Shown here: positions 33,146-43,867 of the stretch, piece after piece
How the letters are laid out: each line of letters opens with the position of its first letter
How positions within the stretch are numbered: the stretch's first letter is position 1
Source: Medicago truncatula
Taxonomy: Eukaryota; Streptophyta; Magnoliopsida; Fabales; Fabaceae
NCBI RefSeq assembly: GCF_003473485.1
Contig: NC_053046.1
Coordinates: 42,493,832-42,557,831 of the forward strand
DNA length: 64,000 nt
Direction: 5' to 3'
Program-made: the position numbers and the translations under genes
Notes under the pieces: model-generated
What the model was told of the DNA's origin: nothing
Database searches by the model: none
Seen by the model: only the letters and a program-made list of their open reading frames with translations

Positions 33146-33956
33146 TTAAAGTCTGGTTACACAACTTTTTAAGTCGGTTCTGAGTTAATCGACCTAAACC
33201 ATTTTTGTTAAGTCAACTCAAAATCCGACTTAACAACTAAAAAGAAATTAAGGAACTAAAAAAAAATGTCGTCTACTCTTAAATAGGATGCAAAATCGAC
33301 TTACAAAGTCATTCTTATCCGACTTTGTTGTATTTGAATTTCCAAACTGTTAACAAGTGTTTTATGCAATAATGAAATTATACAAACAATGAAGAAAACA
33401 CTAAAATACAAAACTTTGATTTTGTTGTAAAATAACATGTTTTGAAGGTTTTGGGTTTCATCTCTGTCAGTTGTCTTGGTGGGAGATGTAAGTAAATACA
33501 TTTGAAAATGCTCAAGGTAATAGTTTGTTGTATTCAGCTATTGAGATGATAAAAGTTATATTAAAATGGAAACATATTAGACATTTTATTTTATCTTATA
33601 ATAATCTCCGATAAGCATCAACAATTTTATTTTATCGTTTTGGGCAGCGTCGGAAATTGGACGATGTGCCAGCATATATGATTCTCTGGTCACTTTCCTA
33701 AAAAAGAAATGGTTCTCTGGTCACTTATGAAAAAAAAAATTGGTTACGTATGAAAAAATAAATATGAGAATTAGTTGTACCACGTGGGTCATAAAATACA
33801 ATTTTGGTTCTATATCGTACAATGGTTCAAATAATATAGCCGACATTTATGATTCAAATAAAATAAAATAAAATAGCAATGAGTTATACGATGTAGTTTC
33901 CATTGGTGTAATGAATTTATTTTTTTTATTTTTTTTATCTGTTTATAATTATTATA
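33146..33956. other. Intergenic, no gene seen
   Basis: It contains AAGTCGGTT-type inverse repeats (about 33160-33240) and AT-rich DNA. No coding frame was supported. Confidence 0.4.
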
Positions 33957-34342
33957 GGTTTAAATAAATCTTTAGTTCCGGCAAATATAAGTCATTTGAA
34001 TTTTCGTCCCTGAAGTTGCTAATCTTTCCAATCTGCCACTGCAAAATTTTATCATTTGACTTTTGGTCCTAATTAGGTTTTTTTGCTGAGGTGAGCTGTC
34101 ATCAGCGACGTGGTGTCCATGTGGCAAGTGATGATTGGGTGAGGTGGTTGACTTAAATATGTCTTTCGTCCCTGCAAATATAGATCATTTGAATTTTCGT
34201 CCCTGAAGTTACTAGTCAATGTAATTAGGACCATTTTTCAAATGATTAATATTTGCGATGGCAAAATGGAATGATTAGTAACTTTATGGACGAAAATTCA
34301 AATGACCTATATTTACAAGAACGAATGACATATTTAAGTCAT
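33957..34342. mobile_element. Non-autonomous DNA transposon with about 75-bp inverted ends
   Basis: The left end runs GGTTTAAATAAATCTTTAG, then AAATATAAGTCATTTGAATT and TTCGTCCCTGAAGTT. The right end is the inverse of this. A third copy of the end lies inside at about 34150-34215. Non-coding. Superfamily not decided. Confidence 0.7.
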
Positions 34343-34871
34343 AATTATATTATAAATACAAGTTTACATACTCCAAACTTAGATCATTAGTTAATCAAAA
34401 TATTTCCATACCTAATAATATTTAAGCATATAATTAACCATCATTCAAGGCATATGCTAGCTAGCTAATTAAATGGATTCCCTAACTATTACCATTACAT
34501 TAGCACTATTTTTTATATTCTTTTACTATTTGTTTCTTTATAGTTCATCCAAAGTTTCTCATAGCAAAGAGGCTCCTATAGTGCGTGGTGAATACTTGTT
34601 CACCTCCCATTATTGACGGCTTCACTAGGACCCCATAAAATCTTAGGTGCATTGGCTGACAAATATGGACCCCTATTTATCATCAAGATACTTTGGTGCT
34701 TAGCAATTGGGAAATGGCTGAGGAATGTTTTACCAAAGTTGACTTGGCAGTTTCAAATCGCCCTAAACTTGAAGTAACTAAACATTTGGCTTACAATGGA
34801 GCCATGTTTCCTATGGTTCTTATTAGCGCCAAATAAGAAAGATTGCAAACTTCGAGATCCTAAGTCATAGC

Positions 34872-36237
34872 TATTGGGTAATCAAGTGTGAGTGATTATG
34901 TCCCACATCGACTAGGAATGGAGGAGACAAAAGATATATAAGAGAGGGAACTCATACACTCATTGCCTTAAGATTTTGGATAAGAGTGTGGTGTTTAAGT
35001 CTCTTATGGTCTTGGACGTTTGCCCATTGCCGCTCCCGAGGCTCCCCGGACTCCCCAACAGTGGTATCAAGAGCTTCGGGAATCTATTGAAGTTAAAATT
35101 GATAATGAAGCTAAAGCGTTAAGGTTCATTTAGACCCTTCCACCTTCTTATGTTCATCTCAAACCTGTTTTGATGTATGGGAAGGAAAGTTTGTGTTTTG
35201 AAGAAGTTGCAACTAAAATTATTTCTAAAGAAAGGAGGATGAAAAAGTGTGTCCTTATAGTATTTCCGCTATACCATGCAAAAGGACAAGTTATTGCTAG
35301 TGGATTCAGAACAACACACGGGCATTGGCTGGCATTGATGCAAGGTGTGTGGTGAAATATGTCGATGGCTGAAGAACTTCCTGGAAGCCAACATGGGAGT
35401 TGCACCATAATCGTTCAGCAAGGTTTTGACGTGAAGAAATTCTTGGAATGGTTCAGTTTCAAATGAAGTATACTCTTTATGGTGGAGTATGATTGTCGGT
35501 GTAGACAATGGAAGCGGAAGATGAAACTCTTACAATCAAGGTGAAGATTGTTAGGTTTAATTGTCAAATTTCTTGAATAAAGAAGGAGGTTATAAAATAT
35601 TAGTTATTGGTGGTTATGTCCCACATCGCTTAGTTTAGTGAAGCAAGGGGAAGACCAAAGTTATATATTAAACCTAGTTTCTTTGTTTTTAGATGCACCA
35701 GTCAGTAGCACTTTAAGCTTATATCTGACTTAGTTTAAATGTTTGCTTTGTGAGAGTGTGGGTGTACTGGGGCATTGGGTGAGAATTAGAGAAGTCTATG
35801 TGTTGTAACAATTTTCACATAGTAATAATTCTTTGGTTGTCGGTTTAGACAACGGTCATGGTTTTTCCTCTGGTTTTGGAGTTTCCATGTTATATTCTTG
35901 TGTTGTGATTGTGTTTATTTTTCTTCTTCAGCCCTATTATTTCCTAACAGTGGTATTAGAGCCGTGGTTAGGCTCAGTGGGGAGCGAGAGCGGGATCCTA
36001 GTGTGGATCAGGCTAGTGATGTGGGTGATTCACACTTGAGGGGGAGATTATTGGGTAATCAAGTGTGAGTGATTATGTCCCACATGACTAGGAATGGAGG
36101 AGACAAAGGATATATAAGAGAGGGAACCCATACACTCATTGCCTTAAGGTTTTTGGTAAGAATGTGGTGTTTAAGTCTCTTATAGTCCTGGACGTTTGGC
36201 CCATTGCCGCTCCTGGGGCTCCCCGTACTCCCCAACA
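34872..36237 (+). mobile_element. Small LTR retrotransposon fossil inside the CYP82 pseudogene
   Basis: Two 189-bp direct repeats (34872-35060 and 36049-36237) begin TATTGGG and end CCCAACA. They are flanked by ATAGC and ATAGT, a near-perfect five-base target duplication. A tRNA-Met-type primer site (TGGTATCAAGAGC) follows the first repeat, and a purine tract precedes the second. A copia-type gag fragment lies at about 35090-35240. A different, 401-bp LTR (35549-35949) lies inside. The element is broken and internally rearranged. The two 189-bp repeats differ at about ten positions, so it is not recent. Confidence 0.82.
35549..35949 (+). mobile_element. Second LTR nested in the element (fossil)
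   Basis: The unit begins TGTTAGG and ends CCTAACA. It is preceded by a purine-rich AAGGTGAAGAT and followed by a primer-site-like TGGTATTAGAGCC. So it has internal-type sequence on both sides rather than a target duplication. Confidence 0.65.
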
Positions 36238-36764
36238 ATAGTCGTGTGATGCAAATACAACATTTCCGTGTCAAGGAAGTTAGAACTTCCATTAAAGAGG
36301 TCTACAATGTTTGGTGTAGTAGAGAGAACAAGTCATCAAACTATGTGTTGGTGGACTTGAAACAATGTTTTACTCAATTGAGTAAAAACATTGTTCTTCC
36401 AATGTTGGTTGGGAAGCGATATTTTGGAGCTACGAATGTGGTTGACAAGGAAGAAGAACAAAAATGTATGAAAGCTTTGGAAGAGATGTTACGTTTGTTA
36501 GGGGTGTTCACGGTGGGTGGTGCTCTTCCCTTTTCTAAAATGGTTTGATTTTGGTGGCCATGTGAAGGCAATGAAATTTTTTTCTAAAGAATTGGACAAG
36601 ATTTTAGGTGATATGTTGAAGGAGCATCGCATAATAGGACTTTGAGTGAGAATGAGGTTGATCGTGAGCATCGAGACTTCATGGATGTGATGCTTTCATT
36701 GCTTAATGGAACAACAATTGAAAGATTTGATTCTGATACTACCATCATCAAAGCCACAATATTG

Positions 36765-37089
36765 GTATGTATGTATGTATGTATGTATAAACCTTCTACT
36801 AAAATCTACCTTACTAAAAATGTTTAAAATTTTGAAAAACTATTATTATTATTTTTTAAAAATAAGAATATATATTTCATTTTTAACAAATTAATATACT
36901 TTTGTCACAAGTGTAATTTTGTCATATACATGTAATATCTAGGCTTAATTGCAGTTTTGGTCCCGTAATTTTCACTTTTATGTAGAATTGGTCTCCCTAT
37001 TTTAGATTTTTTTGATTATTTGCTTGCAAATTTTTACCCGGACTTTGCGATAATCCTGGCTCCGCCACTGCTTTGAATATAAATGTCAT
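36765..37089. other. CYP82 intron remains and repeat DNA
   Basis: A TATG tetranucleotide run lies at 36766-36788. From about 36950 a legume repeat end (GGCTTAATTGCAGTTTTGGT) appears without a clear partner. Confidence 0.45.
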
Positions 37090-37200
37090 TTCGTGCATGA
37101 AGGAGGATGTCTTCAGGCATTGTATTTGGCTTACTCAACGTTGAGTTGCCACTTGAACTCTCACTTCCACTTCGATTGGAAGCCAATGAAGGTAAGTAAG
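37090..37200 (+). pseudogene. CYP71D-type heme-region relic
   Basis: The stretch encodes RRMSSGIVFGLLNVELPLE and, in another frame, the FDWK segment. This is the heme loop to tail of a CYP71D-type gene with the cysteine lost. A P450-type 3' flank follows (37430-37520) and then the zinc-finger gene. Confidence 0.7.
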
Positions 37201-37549
37201 AGAAACAATAAGTTGGCTCTTAAGTTTTTAAATATTCTATCTTAAATATATAATGTTGACTCTAGCCGGTCAAAGAATTTTCATTAGTCGGTGAAGCCTA
37301 AAACAAATTTTAAAACATGAGATTTTTTTGTTGGTGGGCTTCAAGTTAGAGTTTTAGTAGTCTTATCTTTGTGATGGTCATGTGTTGATCACAACTTAGC
37401 AATTGGACAATGATTGTGATGATGAAAGCAAATAACATTCATTCCTCCCATGAAAGAGTATGATGTTCCTAATAAAGTTAGTATTTTGAATATTTACAAA
37501 TAAGTTTACTATATGCCACAAACAAAGATGTATAATGCTCTACAATACA

Positions 37550-38620
37550 TTAACTGGAGAAGAATCTTTTCCAGGATTGCCAAGGAAGAAATCCACCTGA
37601 AATAGATAGCATATGATTTTATGAGGGAATCGATTTCACACAAGTAACTTACCTTAAATATTTGAGAACCAAAAAATCAATGAGAAGTAGCAAGTTTCTA
37701 AGTGTCATTTTAAACTATAGCATGATCAAAATGATGATATTAATGCTTATAATCAAGATTAAGAGAATTCAATAAACATACCACATTCTGGACAACGAAA
37801 ATAGTTCTTATCCCTAAAAACAAGTCCTGATCCTCCACACATCTCACATCTTTTTTGAGCAATCTGTAACAAATATTCAAAATTGAAGACAAAAAACATA
37901 CAAGAATGAGATTCATAATTTATGAGATAGCAATAATCAAGTAAAAAAAGTGACTTACAATTCTCTTGCTAAATTCAATCCCTGCCACCACAAAAGGTGT
38001 AATCCCAGCTACAAATTTCAAAACAATAAAACACACAAAATCAAAATCCCAAATAACACAATACAATACCAATACCAACGTGCTTTTATACCATTTGTTT
38101 TCGACATATTCGGTTTTCTAGCACCAGAGGTTGTTGGCCTTCTACATAATAGTTCAAAGGATCATGCATAACAATATCATGTCTAACGCCAACTCTTTTT
38201 TTCTTTCCAAATAGCCTAACTACAAAACTGACGCATACTATGTACTTAGAAGTGAGGAATTACGAGTTACAACCCGTGTCTCGACATATCAAATATCTAT
38301 ACAATTTTTTTAGTGAGCTAAATTTACTAGACTAATCATTCTCTTTCTAAATAGATAAACATTAAAGGAAACAAGATATTACCTATAGTTCCAACCACAA
38401 TTTGCCATGTGATTTCGACAGGAGCCGGATCAAGTACTGTGGTTACATCACTCACAGACACAACACCTATCCTTGTTCTTCTTTTTGTTGTTGTTCTTGC
38501 ATTCTTAACCCCAAAATCCCAGGTTTTTCTCACTGTTAAGGAACAACAATCACGTGTAACTATGTTCCTAGCTTTGGTAATAGTTAAAGAAGGCAGAGAA
38601 CAGCAAACTAAAGCTTCCAT
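37550..38620 (-). CDS. Small chloroplast-type protein with DnaJ-like zinc finger
   Basis: Four exons on the - strand (38620-38383, 38008-37959, 37863-37782, 37596-37550) join in frame to 138 residues. All introns are GT-AG. The first 55 residues are rich in S, T, K and R with few acids, like a plastid transit peptide. A hydrophobic stretch (about 70-90, ITWQIVVGTIAGITPFVVAG) follows, perhaps a membrane segment. The end has CxxC at 102-105 and CxxC at 120-123 (CEMCGGSG and CPEC), then GGFLPWQSWKRFFSS. This resembles single zinc-finger relatives of the DnaJ cysteine-rich domain in plastids, where such proteins often help assembly or folding. The exact member is not recognised. Stray copies of its last exon lie at 20168 and 33056. 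Confidence 0.85.
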
Positions 38621-39175
38621 AGTATCACTTAATTAACAACTAAAATCCAACTCTTTTTCATCAAACAAAATTCACAACAATAACAAGATGTTATTATATG
38701 AAAAAGAGGCTACGTGGACTTTTTCAGCTCACAGTCTCACGGCCCCACGCAGCCACACATTAATATTATTATTAATTTTTTTAGGGGATATTATTAGTTA
38801 ATTTTTTAATCTATTTTTTTGGGGAATAATTTCTAACCCTTATAAAGTATTCATATTTTGATTAACAATTTTATTTTATTGAATTGAAATCCGGAAGTGT
38901 GTTCCTCCTTAAGATTTGAAGTTTGATTTTCCTCAATGTCCATTTAAATATGCTAATTTAACTTTTATTACTATAATTATGTTATATATGATGATGTAAA
39001 CAAAAAACAACATATATTTTGGTTTATAATATTATTTTATCATACTCCCACGAAAATAATTCTCTCTTTTTAAAAAAAAAAATATATTGAACGTTTTAGC
39101 CGTCGAGTTTTTTCTTCTTCCAGTTATTGTAATTTTGCTCCAAAATATATTCTTTATTCCGCTTTTTTTTTTGTT
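38621..39175. other. Intergenic between divergent genes
   Basis: Likely shared promoter region of the zinc-finger gene (-) and the mTERF gene (+). AT-rich. No specific site was assigned. Confidence 0.4.
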
Positions 39176-39280
39176 CTCGTAAGTTTAACTCAGTTGGTTG
39201 AGACAATGCATAAAATATGCAAAGGTCCGAGGTTCAAACCCTGACCACTACCATGTAGGGCATATTTGAAATTTTTTTAA
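39176..39280 (+). mobile_element. tRNA-derived SINE or SINE fragment
   Basis: An A-box-like TAACTCAGTTGGTTGAGACA (39186-39205) and a B-box-like GAGGTTCAAACCC (39229-39241) occur at tRNA-like spacing within a non-tRNA sequence. Confidence 0.5.
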
Positions 39281-39532
39281 AAAGTAGGGTAGAAAAATAA
39301 TTTTGGATTATTTTGAGGGCAGAAAAAAAAATCTACCAATTTGTATTATCATCATATCATGTACATGAAAAAAACAAATACTGAACCTTTTTGTCATCAC
39401 AACGACACCGTTTGACTAATTTGACTACTGTACCTAATCTAAAACCCACTTTAATTCAAAAGTTAACAGTTTGGAGATTCTTTCATGGATTAAGATAATT
39501 TTTAGGGTTTTTGAGAATATTCATATTCATTC

Positions 39533-39806
39533 ATGGCTACTACATTTTTATCACTTTACCCTTACAATCCTTTCAACATTCTTCCATTTCCTTCCTCTAA
39601 TCATGCTTCTGCGTCTTGTTCTTCTTCTTCTTCTTCATTTCTCAAACGAAGAAAATTCACTGTTCTTTCTGCTCATTCCAATCCCAAAATTCTCAAAACC
39701 AACAGAAAATCAACCTATGGAAAATTCCTCTCCCCGTATGACTCTGATGATGAAATTGAAGAAATGGACTTTGAAGACGACGAAGATGAAGATGAAGATG
39801 AAGATG

Positions 39807-39841
<35 letters not shown>

Positions 39842-42179
39842 GATGATGATGATGTAAGTTTTGAAATTTCAACGACCATGATGAAATTTTAGTATTTTTT
39901 ATTTAAATTCTGCGATGAATGATTCAATTTTTAATTTTAGTCTGAAATTTGAAGTGGGTTTTTTATTTTAGTTGAAAAGTTTTGAACTTTTTTATCTTTC
40001 TGCATAATATATTTGAATTGAAGAAATGCGGTATACTAATCAATCTTCAATGTTGCTGATTTTTTTTTTTTTTTTTTTTTGTGAAATTGTGTTTGAATTG
40101 GAGAATTAAATGGTTCCATTTTTATGTTATATTTGTGATTTGAGTGGATTAATTTTAATTTTTGGTTTTGGTTATTGAACTTGTGTTGTACTAGGACGGA
40201 TTTGCTGAGCCTACTGATCTTAATGCCAAAGACAAGAGATTGAAGTCAAAGACAGTTCCAGGTATATGCTTGAAAAAGTTTTGCTTGGTAGTTTTAATTT
40301 TAAGGGGTGAAATTGAACTATATAGCATAGACACTTTATATTGTAGGTGTATTTGTTATCCAACACGTGTTAGTGTTTGATACAACACTGACTCGTGTGG
40401 TTACATTCAATTAGTCAATTTTCTCAAACTATTATTGGTGTCGACTTGTCTGTGTTGTGTCCATTGTCAGTGTGTGTGTTAGTGATTCATAGAAGTTGAA
40501 TGTTGCATACTGTTGTTTGTGTTGATACAGATAGACAACAAGAAAAGGAGAAGGAAAAGGGTGTGAGATCTCTTAACAATGGACAAAGCAAAAGATTGCC
40601 CAAAAGTCAGAGAATAGCATCCTTACAAGAAAATAACAGTGCAAAGGTATTAAATGATGATACAATAATTTGTTTATGTGTTAAGTATCAAATGATGCCA
40701 TTGTTAGACCTCTTATTAGTAGTTATATTATGTTATTAGGCTGCAGATATTGTGTGATTAGGCAGCAGGTATGTATTAGTCAGTTATTGAAAGCCCAAAA
40801 GTCAGGGACATTTTAGTTTGGGACAGAATATTGATTGGGAGAGACCAAACTCTCGAATTCTTGAAAGGGAGAGACCCACAACTCGAGTTTTTTGGGGACT
40901 CGTTCTAATTATACGTATTTAGGTTTTTCTCATTGTCTGTTTCTAGCAGCCAATTAATGTACTTGTGGTGCTATGGAATCTTATCATTGCTTTTTTTACT
41001 TGTAATTGTAGTTTCGTAGAAATTCGATGGAGAAAAAATATCCGGAGTTGTCTGAAGAGATTCTTTTGGATGAGAAATGGTTACCACTTCTTGATTACTT
41101 AAGCACCTTTGGAATTAAGGAATCACAGTTCATCCAAATTTATGAGAGGCACATGTCGTCATTTCAAATTAATGTATGTTCTGCACAGGAAAGGATAGAT
41201 TACTTAATGAGTCTTGGGGTTAAACATAAAGATATAAGAAGAATCCTTTTGAGGCAACCACAAATTCTAGAATACACGGTGGAGAACAATTTGAAGACTC
41301 ACGTTGCATTCTTAATGGGCTTGGGCGTACCTAGTACCAAAATAGGGCAAATTATTGCTTCTACTCCATCCCTTTTTTCTTACAGTGTTGAGAAATCTTT
41401 AAAACCAACGGTAAGATATTTAATTGAGGAAGTTGGCATCAAGGAAAAAGATTTGGGTAAAGTCATTCAACTGAGTCCTCAAATTCTTGTCCAACGTATT
41501 GACATTTCATGGAATACTCGATTGATGTTTCTTAACAAAGAGTTGGATGCACCCAAAGAGAGCATTGTGAAGATGGTGACGAAACACCCTCAGCTTTTGC
41601 ATTACAGTATTGATGATGGATTGCTTCCAAGAATAAATTTCCTAAGGAGCATAGGAATGAAAAATGCGGACATCTTGAAAATCTTGACTAGCCTTACACA
41701 GGTTATTTTTGCATTCATCTTTGTTATTTTATTCTCCCTTTGCACAAAAGGAACAAGGAAAAGGAAACGATGTTATGTAATGGTCTTTTTTTTTCACCTT
41801 TTGTTTGATCCTTATAACGTGACTATCGGTTAAAAGTTCTTACTGACTACTGTGCCTGCAGGTGCTATCTCTGTCCTTGGAAGCTAATCTAAAGCCGAAG
41901 TATTTGTACTTGGTAAATGAACTTCACAATGAGGTGCAAACCTTGACCAAATACCCGATGTACCTTAGCTTGTCTTTGGACCAGAGAATTCGTCCTCGTC
42001 ATAAGTTCTTGGTTTCCCTAAAGAAAGCTCCAAAAGGACCATTTCCTCTTGGATCTTTAGTTCCAACTGATGAATCCTTTTGTCAACGGTGGGCTGGAAC
42101 TACTCTTGATGAATATGCTGCATTTCGACAGAGATTATTACTCAAAAAATTAGCTGAGAAATATGACAGAAAAATGTGA
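39533..42179 (+). CDS. MTERF9: mTERF-family organelle transcription factor, probably chloroplast MTERF9
   Basis: Five exons (39533-39853, 40195-40261, 40531-40646, 41012-41701, 41862-42179) join to 503 residues. A serine-rich plastid-type targeting region (1-45) is followed by an acidic tract of about 30 D/E residues (76-107) encoded by GAT/GAA repeats. Repeated mTERF helical motifs of about 35 residues then run from about 190 to 440 (for example LGVKHKDIRRILLRQPQILE and GVPSTKIGQIIASTPSLFSY). The C-terminus with PTDESFCQRWAGTTLDEY and FRQRLLLKKLAEKY is what I recall of MTERF9 proteins. Family members bind nucleic acid in plastids or mitochondria and act in transcription, RNA maturation or ribosome assembly. 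A GT-AG pair at 42411-42481 suggests an intron in the 3' untranslated region. Confidence 0.85.
39761..39853 (+). repeat. GAT/GAA trinucleotide repeat inside mTERF exon 1
   Basis: About 90 bases of mostly GAT, GAA and GAC codons encode an unbroken acidic run directly before the exon 1 donor. The length is likely to vary between accessions. Confidence 0.85.
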
Positions 42180-43344
42180 AAAAATCAGAATCAAGTTTGT
42201 CTCAATCAACTTGCACAAGTACTGGAAAATGATCGGCAATCTCTTGTGACATACAACATGTTCAATCATTGGAGTTTACTAAGCCATGTGATGTGCCTAC
42301 TCTATATGCACAATACTTCATGACAGATAAATATCAGTGTCTTATTCTCAGCAGAAGCTGCTCAACTTGTTTTGTGTAATTTATCATTGATGTTTCTGTT
42401 GGCCTGAAAGGTGAGTTTGTTTAGTTATCAATTATTATCAATACATACAATAAGCTGTTATTAATCCCTGTCTTATTGCAGGTTGTGGTCAATATATAGA
42501 TTGAAGAAAGAAGCTGTATAAACTAAAGAGCCAACTTATGGATTCTCTCATTTTCTTTTACCTTCATTGTTTTGTGTATCTATCTCAACTCAATAGGACC
42601 ATTTTTGTTACACTTGTGACCATACATGATACATAGACAATTATTTGTTACCCTGAAACAATTTGTACCACATGTGCGAGTTGAAATAAAAATGTTATTC
42701 CCTTGACAAAAAGACTTGCAACTAAATTCTACATTGCTTCTGATTTCTCTCTTTTTATTTAACTCTTTGGGAAGATAGGCAATGGGAGGTTTCAGATTCG
42801 AATGGTCTCTTATAAATGTAATACAACTTTTGATACACTATCATTGTGAGTCATTTAACATTTTATTTTTCTTTGATTCAAGCCAGTAACATTTTACTAA
42901 TGCACTTGCAACTCAGCAACTTATTCATTAATACCCTTTGTAATCGTTGTATACCTAATACCCTTAAGATTGGTACTCTTGAAAAATGGTTATACTTCAT
43001 GCTATGAAAATTAAAGTAATAGTCTCGCGTGATATATATATTTTTTTTTCAAGAAAGTCTCACGTGATATTATTAAATGGGTTTCACCATTATTAATTAT
43101 GTTTAAGTTTTATCGTATCTTTATCTCTCAAAATGGTTCTCACAAAAAAAAAAAAAAAAAAAACCTTTCAAATGGAAGAAATGAAGAAGATTACCAATAA
43201 AGAGAATCATATCTCATTAAAAAAGGAGCACGGATATGTTCCAGTTTCCAATCCCTTTATAGTGGTGCTAGAATTTCTCGTGTTACAAATGTTTTCGATT
43301 ATCGTAGGATTTAAGTAATTTTTTAATCAAACTTTTAAATAATA
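42180..43344. other. 3' region of mTERF gene and intergenic DNA
   Basis: Includes the probable 3' untranslated region with its intron. From about 42700 AT-rich DNA, a poly(T) at 43040 and a poly(A) at 43144. No further gene is seen. Confidence 0.45.
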
Positions 43345-43616
43345 CTCGCTCCGTCCCAAATTGTATGACGTTTTAGACATTTCACACATATTAAGAAATG
43401 TAATATATTTTGTGTGGAAAAGAGATATTATGAGTTGTTTTACAAAATTGTTCTTAATAAATGATATGGGAAAGATAAATGAAAGAAGAGAAAGTAATAA
43501 ATAGTTAAGGATATAATAGGAAAAATAACATTAATCTTTCATTGGTATTATAAAGCGACATATAATTTGGAACAAATTTTTTCTCCAAAGCGACATACAA
43601 TTTAGGACGGAGGAAG
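43345..43616. mobile_element. Stowaway/mariner-like MITE, 272 bp
   Basis: The ends are CTCGCTCCGTCCCAAATTGT and the inverse ACAATTTAGGACGGAGGAAG, flanked by TA on each side (43343-43344 and 43617-43618). Confidence 0.85.
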
Positions 43617-43867
43617 TATTATGCAAAAGATCAAATGGTAAACTGAATAGTTTAAACGAAGGTTATAATTTCAACAATAAAAAATCAGCTCAAAACCTAT
43701 AATCTCATTTATATATTATTATTATTGATTATAGTTCGTCCATACATAACATGTTTTCAAATTAAAGCTTTCACACAAGCTTCCTAGTCAACCAAACAAA
43801 TATCACACATCACACAATTTTTTATTGAAATTTGAAAAACAATGATATAGGAAGACTAAAATAATGC

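Larger units (their letters stand above)
34475..36764 (+). pseudogene. CYP82-type cytochrome P450 pseudogene, split by an LTR fossil
   Basis: It starts MDSLTITITLALFFIFFYYL, keeps broken pieces such as [12 protein letters not shown], then [20 protein letters not shown] and [15 protein letters not shown]. After the insert (34872-36237) it resumes at RVMQIQHFRVKEVRTSIKEV, KRYFGATNVVDKEEEQ and FMDVMLSLLNGTTIERFDSD. It ends at a donor after ATIL (36764). Several frame breaks are spread over the exon and no CYP82 second exon was seen. CYP82 enzymes are ER mono-oxygenases of specialised metabolism. This copy belongs to another family than its neighbours and is dead. Confidence 0.85.

Noticed and set aside
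35154-35408. Frames within the LTR fossil as host genes
   Set aside because: They fall in the broken internal part of the element and resemble gag-type sequence on the + strand.
39471-39857. Overlapping frame ending in a long methionine/lysine run
   Set aside because: Shadow of the GAT repeat in mTERF exon 1. The other frame has the targeting region, splice donor and downstream exons.
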